DNA of 64,000 nt from Cryptomeria japonica. Its lineage: Eukaryota; Streptophyta; Pinopsida; Cupressales; Cupressaceae. The position numbers were made by a program, and so were the translations under genes. Location of the stretch: NCBI RefSeq assembly GCF_030272615.1, contig NC_081405.1:20996047-21060046 (forward strand), read 5' to 3'. The notes beneath the pieces are model-generated. The model did no database searches. It had not been told where the DNA came from and saw only the letters and a list, made by a program, of their open reading frames with translations. Shown in pieces: positions 47,579 through 58,669 of this stretch. Each line of letters begins with the position of its first letter. Positions within the stretch are counted from its first letter, which is position 1.

Positions 47579-49033
47579 ATGCCCCGACCTTTGATTAACT
47601 GGGGATTATTGACAGCCTTAGAAGAGCGTTGGCATAGTGATCACAATGCTTTTCGCTTATCGATGGGCGAGATGATGGTGACACCCAAGGATGTATACCA
47701 AATACTATGCATCCTTGTGATGGGTGAGCTAGTGTATTATGATCTCAGTGAGCAGGGTGGTACAGATGCACTCTACCGAGTGTTCGAGGATGATGAGATA
47801 GGCGGGTATGACATTGCGTGGTAGGAGATGCTAGAGCTAGGTTATGCCACATTACCCACTATTCTTGCCTAATTTATTGGGGGTTTTCTTTGTCTCGATC
47901 ATAGGTCAAAGGGATTATCCATTGGATGGGGTCGTCTCCTTGAGCAGATGGTGACACAGGGGATCCGATTTGCATGGGGGTCATGCATGCTAATGCACTT
48001 GTATCATGACCTGCACCGATTTGTGTACCAGAGATCAACTGCATTATCACCAAGGGTGACCGTTCTCCATATATGGGCCTGGGAGCACTTGCCTATCACA
48101 TGACCATTGGCTGATAGAGATAGACCTATAGGTAGGCCTTATGTTGACAGGTATCCAGGCATCATTGTCTAGCAAAAGCTGGGAAAATTGGAGTATTGGC
48201 GACATACACTAGATGATCTGGATATTATGATATGGAGACCGTACAGAGATTGCATGATCTAGCCCGAGGATGCAGTGGAGATGCCATATGTTTTCTTGAC
48301 GCGATACTTGATCGAATCGACACCCTATGTTATTGATCAATTCCTTTGTATGAGGGCATTGAGATAGTATGGTAGGATACAGGGGATACCATAGGGTAAA
48401 ACTCATTATGCTCGTAGGAGACTGGATATGGCGACTTGGGGGCCATCTATTTCAAATGACCAGGCGTGTGCAGAGTATCGATCATTGGGGCCATTGGATT
48501 GGGATTATCTTTCAGGTATGATAAATAGCAGGATGACAGATGAGTACACCGTATATTTTATTGCACACAAGTTTCCTAGGATGACATGTTTGGATGAGCC
48601 AAAGCTAGTTCTAGAGGAGGATGATGAGAGGCTATGACGCAGAGCTCCTAGATGACTGAGGGATGGTGGCGGGAGAGGAGGTGGGGGCGAAGATGATGGC
48701 GAAGACTGAGGGGATGACAAAGATGGATATGGAGGAGATGCAGGAGATCATGATGTTGGAGATGATGATGGAGGAGATGATGATGGGGGAGATAATGATG
48801 GGGGAGATGGCCGATAAGTGGCAGTGGTAGTGGTAGACACACTAGGAGCCAGTTGTTCTAGATCTGCTAGAGATGTATATATGGACTAGATGACCCGAAT
48901 GGTCAGACGGAGGAGATCAGGTCCAGTGGATCATAGGCATCAGGTCCTAGAGCAGGAGGTTCCCTAGGTTGAGAAGGTACCTATGGGAGTATCATAGGTT
49001 GAGCAGCCATAGGTAGAGGCACCTTGATGGATC
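47579..49033 (+). pseudogene. Antisense ORF with plant mobile domain (PMD), 5' portion
   Basis: One uninterrupted frame of 353 codons (47579-48637) has PMD features: RPLINWGLLTALEERW, GEMMVTPKDVYQIL, and the family's VLHIWAWEHLP. Seven in-frame stops occur (47822, 47870, 48101, 48170, 48260, 48365, 48392) without a frameshift. After the 48635 stop the same frame continues through an Asp/Gly-rich tail (48650-48820) and VEKVPMGV-type sequence to 49033, where the gypsy element interrupts. PMD is a plant domain shared by silencing-related host proteins (MAIN, MAIL) and transposon accessory proteins. It lies antisense to the Tat pol, as in Grande gene 23, so I read it as the element's accessory gene rather than a host gene. 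Confidence 0.8.
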
Positions 49034-49205
49034 TGTAGCGTCCTAAAATTGTGACACTTGCAATTTCGACATCATTTGGGTCTTCACGATGGCGACGCAA
49101 CACTAAACCTGAATGGAGACCCCGAAACTTGCTCATGACACTAAAAACTGCATTTTTCCAGCACCCTGCCTGATCCCTCCTTGCACCCTGCTGTCCCGGG
49201 AGGTG

Positions 49206-49300
49206 GGACCAGAGCGCCCAGTGCCCTGGTCCTTTAGGACCAGGGCGCCCAGTGCCCTGGTCCCCCAGGACCATGGCGCCTAGTGCCCTGGTCCCTGGCC
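49206..49300 (+). repeat. 31-bp GC-rich tandem repeat, 3 copies, self-complementary
   Basis: The units start at 49206, 49237 and 49268. Each contains GGACCAGGG (or a variant) and CCCTGGTCC, so each can form a 9-bp stem. The tract is strikingly GC-rich in an AT-rich LTR and lies about 120 bp upstream of the TATA box. Confidence 0.85.
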
Positions 49301-49417
49301 CTATTTTGGGCCCGGTCTCCTATGGGACTTCGGGTCTTTTTGTTTGCAATTTGGAAAATAACATTTCCTGGTTGGCCTAAGGTCAGGAAAATCAGTCTTT
49401 TAACCCTAATTGGCAAG

Positions 49418-49425
49418 TATATAAA
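49418..49425 (+). promoter_or_regulatory. TATA box of the gag-protease element LTR
   Basis: TATATAAA in the LTR, upstream of the leader and ORF. Confidence 0.55.
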
Positions 49426-50291
49426 CTACATTTCCTCTCCCATTTGAAGGAGGAAGGACATATGTGTACAAGACGTGGAAACTCTATTCAAGCATTCAAG
49501 CATTCAAGCATTCCTTCAAGCAATTGATAATTCTAAGTCTCCATTCAAGGCTAGGTGTTGCATTCAAGACAAGGATTCAACCATTGAAGAGGAGATCACA
49601 TACTACAACATACAAACATACAACAAAAAACATCATCTATACCTTTGCATATAAGGATACAAACATCCTTACAACAAGGTACTAGTACTTGTTTTACATT
49701 ACATTTACAACATTTCTCATTTCTTGGTTAATTCCAAAACCGGGGTTTGACCTAAGGGCAAACCCCTAATCCCTATCCCCCCAATCGTCTTCGCTTTTCT
49801 GTGTGTAGGTTGCAGGTACGCACCTGAAATTGAAGATCTGGAATCCTTGTGCAGAGACGAACAGATCCCCCTTCGTTTCGCGGATTTTTTGGAGGACCGT
49901 GTGCACGCCGGGCGCCATCGTCCCGTCAACTTTTGCTCAAATTTGCAGGACAGTGCCGTCTTGACATTTTACTGCTAACTCCAGGTCCGCAGCTTCATAT
50001 CATATTCCTATCTCTGTTTATAAGTGAATCTTTCCTACTTTGCATGCATTCCTAGTTCAATCTTTCTATCTACATTTCTTTACAAAAGAGGGTATCCTTG
50101 CTATCACAACCCTTGAAACTCATATAGAATCCAATCTTGCATTGCGTGGGATTGGATCTTGTGGGTTTCAACCCCTCTTTTGAATGTAAAGTCCCTCCTA
50201 AGTGAAAACCATCAACCCTAGTGACTCTCCCTTCTCTCTCCTTGGAGTTGGGGAGGGGAGAACGACTAGGGTTCGATTTTTCCGCTTTACA

Positions 50292-51476
50292 TTTTGGTGA
50301 ACCCGACGTGAACATCCTCATTCTGATTATTCATGGTTAGATCTGAAAATTTTGCTTCCTTAATTACATTTCCATGTTTGATCTTTTGCAAAATTTTAGA
50401 AGTTAATTGCATAAAAACCCTAAATTTTCTTTTTAAGTAATTAAACTTGTGAAATGTTTAATTGTTGATGCTTGTTTTAGATCTGCCCTTCTATTACAAA
50501 TTATCAATTCATATTTGTGCATTAATTTTGAAAATTAAGTGGTTAAGTGTCAAAACCCTAATTTTCGAAACCCTCTTGATTCAACCTTTGTCCGACAATT
50601 TCACTGATCAAAACATCTCCAAATCAGCTGTAACTTTGGATTCCGCAATAAAATCATAATATCTTTCATCCCTGAAAATTTGGAAAAAAGTTGCGAGGAC
50701 CGTGTGCACTCCGAGCGCCATCGTCCCCGACATTTTTTCCGAAATTTCGGGAGCTAGATCTTACTGTATTTTTCTGCTAAAATCCAGAATTTTGGCTGAT
50801 TTTATCAAATTTAACACCTTCAAAATTACAGTCAAAGTTGGTCTAGCGATTGCTTGGATTGAGGCTTCTAATCATTCAAAAATTGTTGAAATTGAAATTT
50901 GTGTCAAAATTGTGTTTCTTACAGTCCTAAATCTGAAAAGTGTGTTATCATTCATTCGAAATTTCAGTGATTTATTCAAATTTTTGTAATTTGTGACTTT
51001 TGAAATTAGGTGCTTAATTACAACAACTTTGATTTCCGCTTTCAAAATTGAATTTTGCGTGAAATTGAGTCAATTTTCAAATTTCAAAACTTGCATTGCT
51101 TTTGGTATTCCCTCTAAAATCATAAAATTCGAAATTTCAGTTTCCCTCTCTTTTTCAAAATTCAAATTTTGCATTTTTCGACAATCTTGGTAGGGTTTAA
51201 TTTTGAGATTGCAACTTTAATTTGGCCTATCTACAGATCGTAAAATCACTCAATTTTTTCAGGTTAGCTGTAAAATCATCATAACTTTCATCCCTGCAAA
51301 TTTCGAAAAAAGTTACGAGGACCGTGTGCACTCCGAGCGCCACGGTCCCGAACATTTTTTCCGAAATTTCGGGAGATTGTCCTGATTGTATTTAACAGCT
51401 TAAATCTAGAAGATTGGCTGGTTTTACTGAAATTTGCTACCTCTAAAATTCAAAATCTTCTCTCTCTCTTTAGTGC
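50292..51476 (+). other. Leader of the gag-protease element with a 180-bp duplication
   Basis: The primer region TGGTGAACCCGACGTGAAC starts at about 50295. Segments 50648-50830 and 51269-51450 are diverged direct copies. Each contains GAGGACCGTGTGCACTCCGA. The same 32-bp core also occurs at 49894-49925 inside the LTR. Several phe/ile-rich frames here are not conserved between the duplicates and are unlikely to be coding. Confidence 0.7.
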
Positions 51477-54400
51477 ATGAGTTTTACAACAATAAGTCCT
51501 ACTTACACTATTCCCGTTAGACGAAGCCTTAGAATTAAGTCCTTCCAAGGTTTAATTACTGAGGAGATGGAACCTAATTTGAATGGTCTTTTTAACGAGG
51601 ACATGGGTAATTCCTCTAATCCTCTTAATAATGAAGAGGCTCTCCATGAGGTTTCTGTAGAACAACTTTCAAAACTGGATAACCAATTTGACGATTTTCG
51701 ACAATGGATGTCTCAAGAATACCCTGATAGTCAAGCTCTTCCTTTAATTGAGGGTCTAAAACGTATGCTTCAAAGTGATAAGAATGGAATTGATATTTTG
51801 CGTGGTATTGCACACATTGTGGATTCAAATGTGATGCCTATGAAAAGTTGTGCCGAAACCTTAGGTTATACACAACCTCCTACTCAAGTCAATCATTCTA
51901 TTCCTTTGATGACTCCTATTGCTAATATACCTACTTTTACATCAAACATAATGACTACTTCAACACAAGACATTCCTCCTATGATCACTAGTCATGGGGG
52001 CAATCCCTCTTCTTCAATCAACCCTCTTCCTTCATTCAATCCAACTTCTTCATTCATTCCTTCAATGAGTGTTCCTATTATATCTCCACAAATGAACATG
52101 ACACAAGGGGGCAATTCATTTAACCCTTCCATTTCTCCTTGTAGTGTTCCTCCTGTCCAATCATCTCCTATGACTAACTATCATAGTGTCCCACCACCTT
52201 ACTCTCTACCTTCTTTCAATAGCATAACCCCTCCATCACAATCTAACACGTCTAATATGAACTCTTCGACTGAAGTGACCATTAATAATCTTGCACAAAC
52301 TGTCTCTTCTTTACAGCAACAAATTGCCTCTATGAATCAATCTAAGTTTAGTGTGCCCACATTTGATGTTGCGAGCCCCACTTTCTCTTGACATTGTCCG
52401 AGCTATTCCCCCTAAACATGTTGAAATTCCGCATTTGGAGCTTTATAATGGTAAGGGTGATCCTCTAACACATGTTAAGACCTTTCAAACAATATGTACT
52501 GATTTTGCTTATGACCAAAGGTTGCTTGCAAAATTGTTTACTAGAACATTAAGAGACAAAGCCCTACAATGGTATTGCTCGTTGCCTTCCTATTCTATTA
52601 CTTCTTTCGAACAACTTGCAAATGCTTTCATTCAACAATTTCAAAACAATATAAGTCCTAAAGTTACTTTGATTGATTTAATGCATTGTAAACAAGGTGT
52701 TAAAGAAAAAGTGACTGATTTCATTGGTAGATATAAGCATTTGTATGCTCAAATTTCTTTTCCAGTGCCTGACAATGATATTCAAAGAATCTTTATTTAT
52801 AATTTACAAAAAGACATTAGAGAAAAACTCCTGTTTTCTGAGTTTACTTCTTTCCAACAGTTGTGTGCAACTCTTCACAATTATCAACTGACTGTGATTC
52901 AAATGGAACAATCACATCCTATGGCTCCGAGTGATAAGGGTGATAGTAGTCAACAACCCTTTGGGAAGTTTAAACCGAATAGAGAGTCCATTAAATTCAA
53001 TGAAAACATCATCAACAACAATGTGAATGCAGCATCAGGTGTGTCTCCTATTTCTAAGTTTTTCAAGAGAGAAAGAAAGTTTACTCCTTTGAATGAATCA
53101 TTGCATAGTATTATGAATAAGTTATTGGAACAAAATGTGCTTACTCTTCCTCCTATAAGGCAAATTGATCCTGCAAAGATTAATTCACCTTATTTTGATA
53201 ACAAATCTTTTTGTCAATTTCATCGTCAACCTGGGCATGATACTGAAAAATGTTTTGCTTTAAAGGGGAAAATTCAAGATTTGATTGATAATAATACTAT
53301 CTCTGTTTCTGGAGTGAATGATAAAGGCAATACATCTGTAGCTCCTCCTAACCAAAATCTTCAGATTTTTACTGATCCATTGCCTTCTCATACCTCTAAT
53401 GCGATTGATACTACTGATTCCTCTGTCTCACCTGATGATATTGTGTCTATGACTCCGAATGTGATTAACTTTGTCGAGCAACAAAAAATCCCTAAAGAAC
53501 CTTCCATCACATTTGATTCCAGTGAAACTATTAGGGCACCTGATGGTCCTTTATATATAGTTGCAAAAGTCAAAAATATACCTTGTCGTGGAGTGCTTAT
53601 TGATCCTTCTTGCATGGTTAATATCATTACTGAAGAATTTCTTTTTACTTTGCAATTGAATCAAGTGATCTATGACGAAACAAATGTGGTTGTGAAACTA
53701 TTTGATGCATTTTCTTCTCCTGCAATTGGTTCTATTACATTACCTATTGAGGTCCATAACAAATCCCTTGATGTGGACTTTGCTATTATTCCATCATCTG
53801 AACAATTTCGTGTGAAGCTAGGCTATCCTTGGCTATCTTCCATGAAAGCTATTGCTTCTCCTATTCATAAGTGCTTGAAATTTCCCCATAATGGTGAAGT
53901 TGTTACTGTCAATCATAGTCTCTTTAAACCAGCTGAAAGAACTTCTAGCGTTCCTATTGATTACTTTTGGCCTAAACAATTCCAATCTCTTCCTCCGCGA
54001 AGTGATCATCTTTTCAAATCTTATCAAAAGTGGAAAAAAGATATGATCCTATCTCTAAGTGAACCTAGAACACCCAAACTTGACATTCCTATCATTCTTG
54101 AGAAGGAAGTTCTCCCTTTGAAAGATAAAACTAATGTCTTTCCTCAAGAAGATTCCCAACCTATTCCTATGGATGTGACTATGCCTATATCTAATAAACC
54201 TTCTAAAGGTAGACCTATACCTCCTCATCATGATGGACTTGGTCTCCTTCCTAAACCAAATATTCCTCCCTTATATGGAGCAGTTCCTCCTCCTTCCTCT
54301 TATGGAGAGAAGAGACCTTCCTCTTCTCCTATTATTCAACCTAAGAGACCACAACCTAAACACCCAAGTGATAAGGATGAGAACATTCCTCCTCCTACTA

Positions 54401-54903
54401 AGATTAGACGGAATCATTCTGCACGTGAACACCGACGAAAGCGTCATCTTAGAGCTCAGGCAGCTGCTTTTCAAACTTTGCAATCCCCAAAAACACCTTC
54501 AACAAGCATTATTCCATTTTCTCCTCAGCCGACGATTGAGCCGAAATCTCCTAAACATAAGATGCATGATGGTCTTGACCCTGTGCGAGTTAAAGATCCT
54601 ATTTTTATAAATCTTGATGATGATATAGATGAAAATGTTATTCATGATGAAAATATTACGCCTGTTCATTCTGATAGTGAATATGAACTTGTTGATATTG
54701 ATAACCATTTATCTAATGAATTTTCTAAAGCACTTATCCTAGCTCCTAGACAAGAACACCGTGGCTTGGGATATGAACATAGCCCTTGTTTGGATCTTGT
54801 GATAGCTCCATCTGCTGTGTTGGATGTTCCTCCTCTAGCGTGTTCCCTACCTTCCCGAAATATTGATCAGCAAGATCGGGGGGTAGATGACGTGCTAGAC
54901 TAG
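51477..54903 (+). pseudogene. gag: Gag-protease polyprotein with one frameshift
   Basis: Frame one runs 51477-52391 (N-terminal region, Pro/Ser/Thr-rich linker, coiled coil near NLAQTVSSLQQQIASM). A one-base gain in the C run at 52376-52379 shifts it; the inverted copy at 55212-56478 has three Cs there and reads through. The rest (to 54903) has the gag capsid-like domain (DKALQWYCSLPSYSITSFEQ), a CQFHRQPGHDTEKCFALK knuckle, and a retropepsin-like region (GVLIDPSCMVNII ... VKLGYPWLSSM). A Pro-rich tail follows with a basic cluster (KIRRNHSAREHRRKRH) and GLGY-type motifs. The protease active site reads D-P-S where D-S/T-G is usual. No pol domains follow. Confidence 0.8.
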
Positions 54904-55211
54904 TTTCATTAGCATAGCAGATTCTCTCCTCCTCTGTTTCTTTTGTTATTTCTTCTATATGTTATTCTCATTCTTCTATTTGTTGTCCTTAGTGTTGTCT
55001 ACTTGAGGACGATGCAAAGCATTGAGATCTCTTTTGGTCTCTCTCATGTTGACTCAAAAGACACATGTGTTCCCTTCTTCTAGGTGACCTTCCTTGATTG
55101 GGGAATGAAGAACAATTATGCATACATACATATGATATACATGAATTATCATACAGCATACTGACCCCGAGGAAAGCGAAGTCACCTTGTGCTTTGTGTT
55201 TTGTGTCTATT
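54904..55211 (+). other. Trailer of the gag-protease element
   Basis: Non-coding CT-rich sequence (ctcctcctctgtttctttt), then ttgaggacgatgcaaagc. It ends where the inverted gag copy starts. No LTR. Confidence 0.5.
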
Positions 55212-56478
55212 ATCAAATGTGATGGAAGGTTCTTTAGGGATTTTCTGTTTCTCCACAAAGTTAATCACATTCGGAGTCATAGACACAATATCATCAGGTG
55301 AGACAGAGGAATCAGTAGTATCAATCGCATTAGAGGTATGAGAAGGCAATGGATCAGTGAAAATCTGAAGGTTTTGGTTAGGAGGAGCTACAGATGTGTT
55401 GCCTTTATCATTCACACCAGAAACAGAGATAGTATTATTATCAATCAAATCTTGAATTTTCCCCTTTAAAGCAAAACATTTTTCAGTATCATGCCCAGGT
55501 TGACGATGAAATTGACAAAAAGATTTTTTTATCAAAATAGGGTGAAGTAATCTTTGCAAGATCAATTTGCCTTATAGGAGGAAGAGTAAGCACATTTTGT
55601 TCCAATAACTTATTCATAATACTATGCAATGATTCATTCAAAGGAGTAAACTTTCTTTCTTTCTTGAAAAACTTAGAAATAGGAGACACACCTGATGCTG
55701 TATTCACATTGTTGTTGATGATGTTTTCATTGAATTTAATGGACTCTCTGTTCGGTTTAAACTTCCCAAATGGTTGTTGACTACTATCACCCTTATCACT
55801 CGGAGCCATAGGATGTGATTGTTCTATTTGACTCACAGTCAGTTGATAATTGTGAAGAGTTGCGCACAACTGTTGGAAAGAAGTAAACTCAGAAAACAAG
55901 AGTTTTTCTCTAATGTCTTTTTGTAAATTAGAAATAAAGATTCTTTGAATATCATTGTCAGGCACTGGAAAAGAAATTTGAGCATACAAATGCTTATATC
56001 TACCAATGAAATCAGTCACTTTTTCTTTAACACCTTGTTTACAATGCATTAAATCAATCAAAGTAACTTTAGGACTTATATTGTTTTGAAATTGTTGAGT
56101 GAAAGCATTTGCAAGTTGTTCGAAAGAAGTAATAGAATAGGAAGGCAACGAGCAATACCATTGTAGGGCTTTGTCTCTTAATGTTCTAGTAAACAGTTTT
56201 GCAAGCAACCTTTGGTCATAAGCAAAATCGGTACATATTGTTTGAAATGTCTTAACATGCGTTAGAGGATCACCCTTACCATTATAAAGGTCCAAATGCG
56301 GAATTTCAACATGTTTAGGGGGAATAGCTCGGACAATGTCAAGAGAAAGTGGGCTCGCAACATCAAATGTGGGCACACTAAACTTAGATTGATTCATAGA
56401 GGCAATTTGTTGCTGTAAAGAAGAGACAGTTTGTGCAAGATTATTAATGGTCACTTCAGTCGAAGAGTTCATATTAGA
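55212..56478 (-). pseudogene. gag: Inverted partial gag copy
   Basis: 1267 bp, reverse complementary to 52251-53517, which is also 1267 bp. Its minus-strand frame is open from about 56478 to about 55530, then a small frameshift near KKIFLS, then open again to the end. It differs from the forward copy at several residues (LDLYNGKG against LELYNGKG; FKKERK against FKRERK). The copy covers the coiled coil, capsid-like domain and zinc knuckle but not the protease. The frame continues a few codons into flanking sequence at both ends. Confidence 0.85.
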
Positions 56479-56637
56479 TATCCTAGCTAGAAGTCCAAAG
56501 GATACGGTTATAGGTACAGGCACAGGCCCATATTGATCAGGTAGATGCCCAGATGGCTTCTCTCATGGTTGAGAGAGATGCAGCTAGGGATGGCTACCCT
56601 GAAGATGATGCGCCAGGCGGTCCGAGAGGTTGAGTAT
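56479..56637 (+). pseudogene. Antisense PMD ORF, continued after the insertion
   Basis: The plus strand reads LEVQRIRL-stop-VQAQAHIDQVDAQMASLMVERDAARDG before ending GGPRG and a stop at about 56636. Its heptad-like pattern fits a coiled-coil C-terminus of the PMD protein interrupted at 49033. One in-frame TAG follows the first residues. Continuity is inferred from frame and composition. Confidence 0.5.
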
Positions 56638-58517
56638 TACAGGACCTTATACTATACTGTTGTTCCTGTTGATCGGAGGGTTCCAGGATTTTCATAGCTG
56701 AGCAGGAGATCAGGACAGAGCTATTCTGAGAGTCAAGGAGTGATAGGGCCACTTCGAAAATATCCCCCAGGTGGGGACCCAAGTACAGGGGTATCAACTG
56801 GTGTTACTAGACCTTCCACATCAGGATAGAGTTCCGCTCCACATCCGAGTGGTCACACTGATATGGGACATTGATCCATTCATGTACACACCTTTTGTGA
56901 TGAGATATTGATGATTCTCACGATGTATATTTGTGATGTATCTCATATATTTTTGTGATATTATTGTACCTTGGACATTGATCTTTTTGATGATATGATA
57001 TGCAGTTGATCCTATTTTCTCTACATGACCTATGCGATGATAGACGCATGCTATGTTGTGTAGTTACTTTCATGATGCATGCTTTATTTTCTATATGCTT
57101 ATGGATTCTAGATGATGGATGTGTGTTTCTTATATGATGATGCAATATTTACATGATGTTATACAAATGTGAATATGTATGGTGATGCTTATAAGTACTA
57201 TGTGATGTATGTGCAATGCAATGCTTTCTATTTTTATGATACTTTGATGATTTTCTCATGCATGATAATATGAGATGGATGTAATGCAATGCAATGATGC
57301 TACTTTACATGATTGATATGAGATGGATGCAATGCAATGATCTAACTAAATGAATGAATGATTGGATGTTTTATATGAATGATGTCTTAGTATGTAATGG
57401 TTATATGACATGAATTAACTTATCATGCAGAATGAATGAATTGATTATTTTTGTTATTGTCCAATGTACTCAATCACGTAATAAGAGAGATAACACCATG
57501 TTGAAGCCTTTGGCCTTGGAAAAGATGAGTGTTGTGATCCCATGCAAAATGAAATGGAAATCTACTTTAAAAAATGTAAATGCAAAATGAAATGCACTAC
57601 GGCGATCAAACCGGTCATGTGGTCATTGCTTTGTTTCATCATTGAGACTTTAAAATGTGGGAAGTGAGTGCAAACATCAATGGTATAATTAAACCATGAT
57701 GACCTGAGCACAAATTTCCTGGGTTTTGTTATTTCAAGTTAGCACAAGCATCGAGGCACAATTGAACCAAGATGACCTGAGTGTTGCTTGCATAAAACAG
57801 GCAGTATTAACCATTTCAATATGCAAGTCCGAAAATATCTTCTATGATACTTTGATGATCATATCCTGAGACAACTTTGCACATATTAACGATTAATGTA
57901 CATATAGTAGACAAGAAAAATATCATGTTCCTTCCTTGTTCCTCTAGCCAAAGACATCCTGGAGTCACTCATAAATCATGATAGCAAAAAATCAAGATAA
58001 AATAGTTGAACCATTATTGTCAAAGTGTTAAAATCATTAGTCAAAAAGTATCATCCATTGATATATGTTTGTCATGTTTAGACTGATATGTGATAGTTGA
58101 TGGTTACCAATTTGATCTTATGTTCAACGTTGGATGTGTCTCAGTTTTCGCTTGACAAGTGTTGCCTAACTATTGTTCTACCTATTTGATTAAGCTCAAA
58201 ACGATGAAATTTTTTGCCCCCAGCTAGGTTCAGGATTTTACGCCCAGTCTAGAAACAAACTTTATTATGATATATACTATGATCCAAACCATGGCGAGAA
58301 ATCATTTGGGATGCCTGCGTATGTACAAAGGCTTTATTATGGATATGAACAACATGCAATGGAAATGAATGCAAGCGGAAGGATGCATGACCCAATAGAT
58401 GGAAGAGCTAGCTGACAGTTAGCGCTTGTTTGCCAAGTTTTCACAATCTGTTTTTATTGCACTTTTTCTCATATTTGGATTTTTTTTCGCTGTTTTCATT
58501 TTTTTTTTGTATTTTAT
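56638..58517. other. 3' region of the Tat-lineage element, no gene
   Basis: At 56900-57450 it is rich in atgatg and atgcaatgcaatg, with repeated gagatggatg(t/c)aatgcaatg. At 57640-57800 gatgacctgag is repeated within two similar about 95-bp segments (copies at about 57685 and 57755). No domain-bearing frame. Confidence 0.5.
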
Positions 58518-58625
58518 GCTTTTCCACTATTTTTGGATTTTTCTGCTTTTCCACTGTTTTTAGAGTTTTCTACTTTTTCACTATTTTTGGAGTTTTATGC
58601 TTTTCCACTATTTTTGGATTTTTTT
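58518..58625. repeat. T-rich tandem repeat, about 24-35 bp, 4 copies
   Basis: The unit is approximately GCTTTTCCACTATTTTTGGA. It makes a Phe-rich plus-strand frame that is not a gene. Confidence 0.8.
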
Positions 58626-58669
58626 TCTTTCATAGACATGAAACTTCTTCAAATGCATGCTATTGATGC

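Larger units (their letters stand above)
49034..50291 (+). repeat. 5' LTR of the gag-protease element
   Basis: It begins TGTAGCGTCC and ends CGCTTTACA immediately before TTTTGGTGAACCCGACGTG, a gypsy-type primer region. It contains a TATA box (49418), a 31-bp GC-rich tandem repeat (49206-49300) and short attcaagc repeats (49489-49520). 1258 bp. Confidence 0.75.
49034..56478 (+). mobile_element. Gag-protease gypsy element lacking a 3' LTR, ending in an inverted gag copy
   Basis: Order: 5' LTR (49034-50291), primer site, 1.2-kb leader with repeats, gag-protease ORF (51477-54903), short trailer, then an inverted second gag segment (55212-56478). No RT, RNase H, integrase, polypurine tract or 3' LTR is present. 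It interrupts the antisense PMD frame exactly at a codon boundary (49033). No clean target duplication is seen (ggatc on the left, gatat on the right). Its long open frames show that it is younger than the host element. Confidence 0.8.

Noticed and set aside
47579..48637. Plant mobile domain ORF as a host gene
   Set aside because: Its place antisense to a Tat pol, between pol and 3' LTR, matches a known transposon accessory gene, and it has seven stops.
54230..54610. 126-codon plus-strand frame overlapping the gag-protease tail
   Set aside because: It is an out-of-frame shadow of the long ORF, with no domain.
58430..58666. Phe-rich plus-strand frame
   Set aside because: Produced by the T-rich tandem repeat at 58518-58625.
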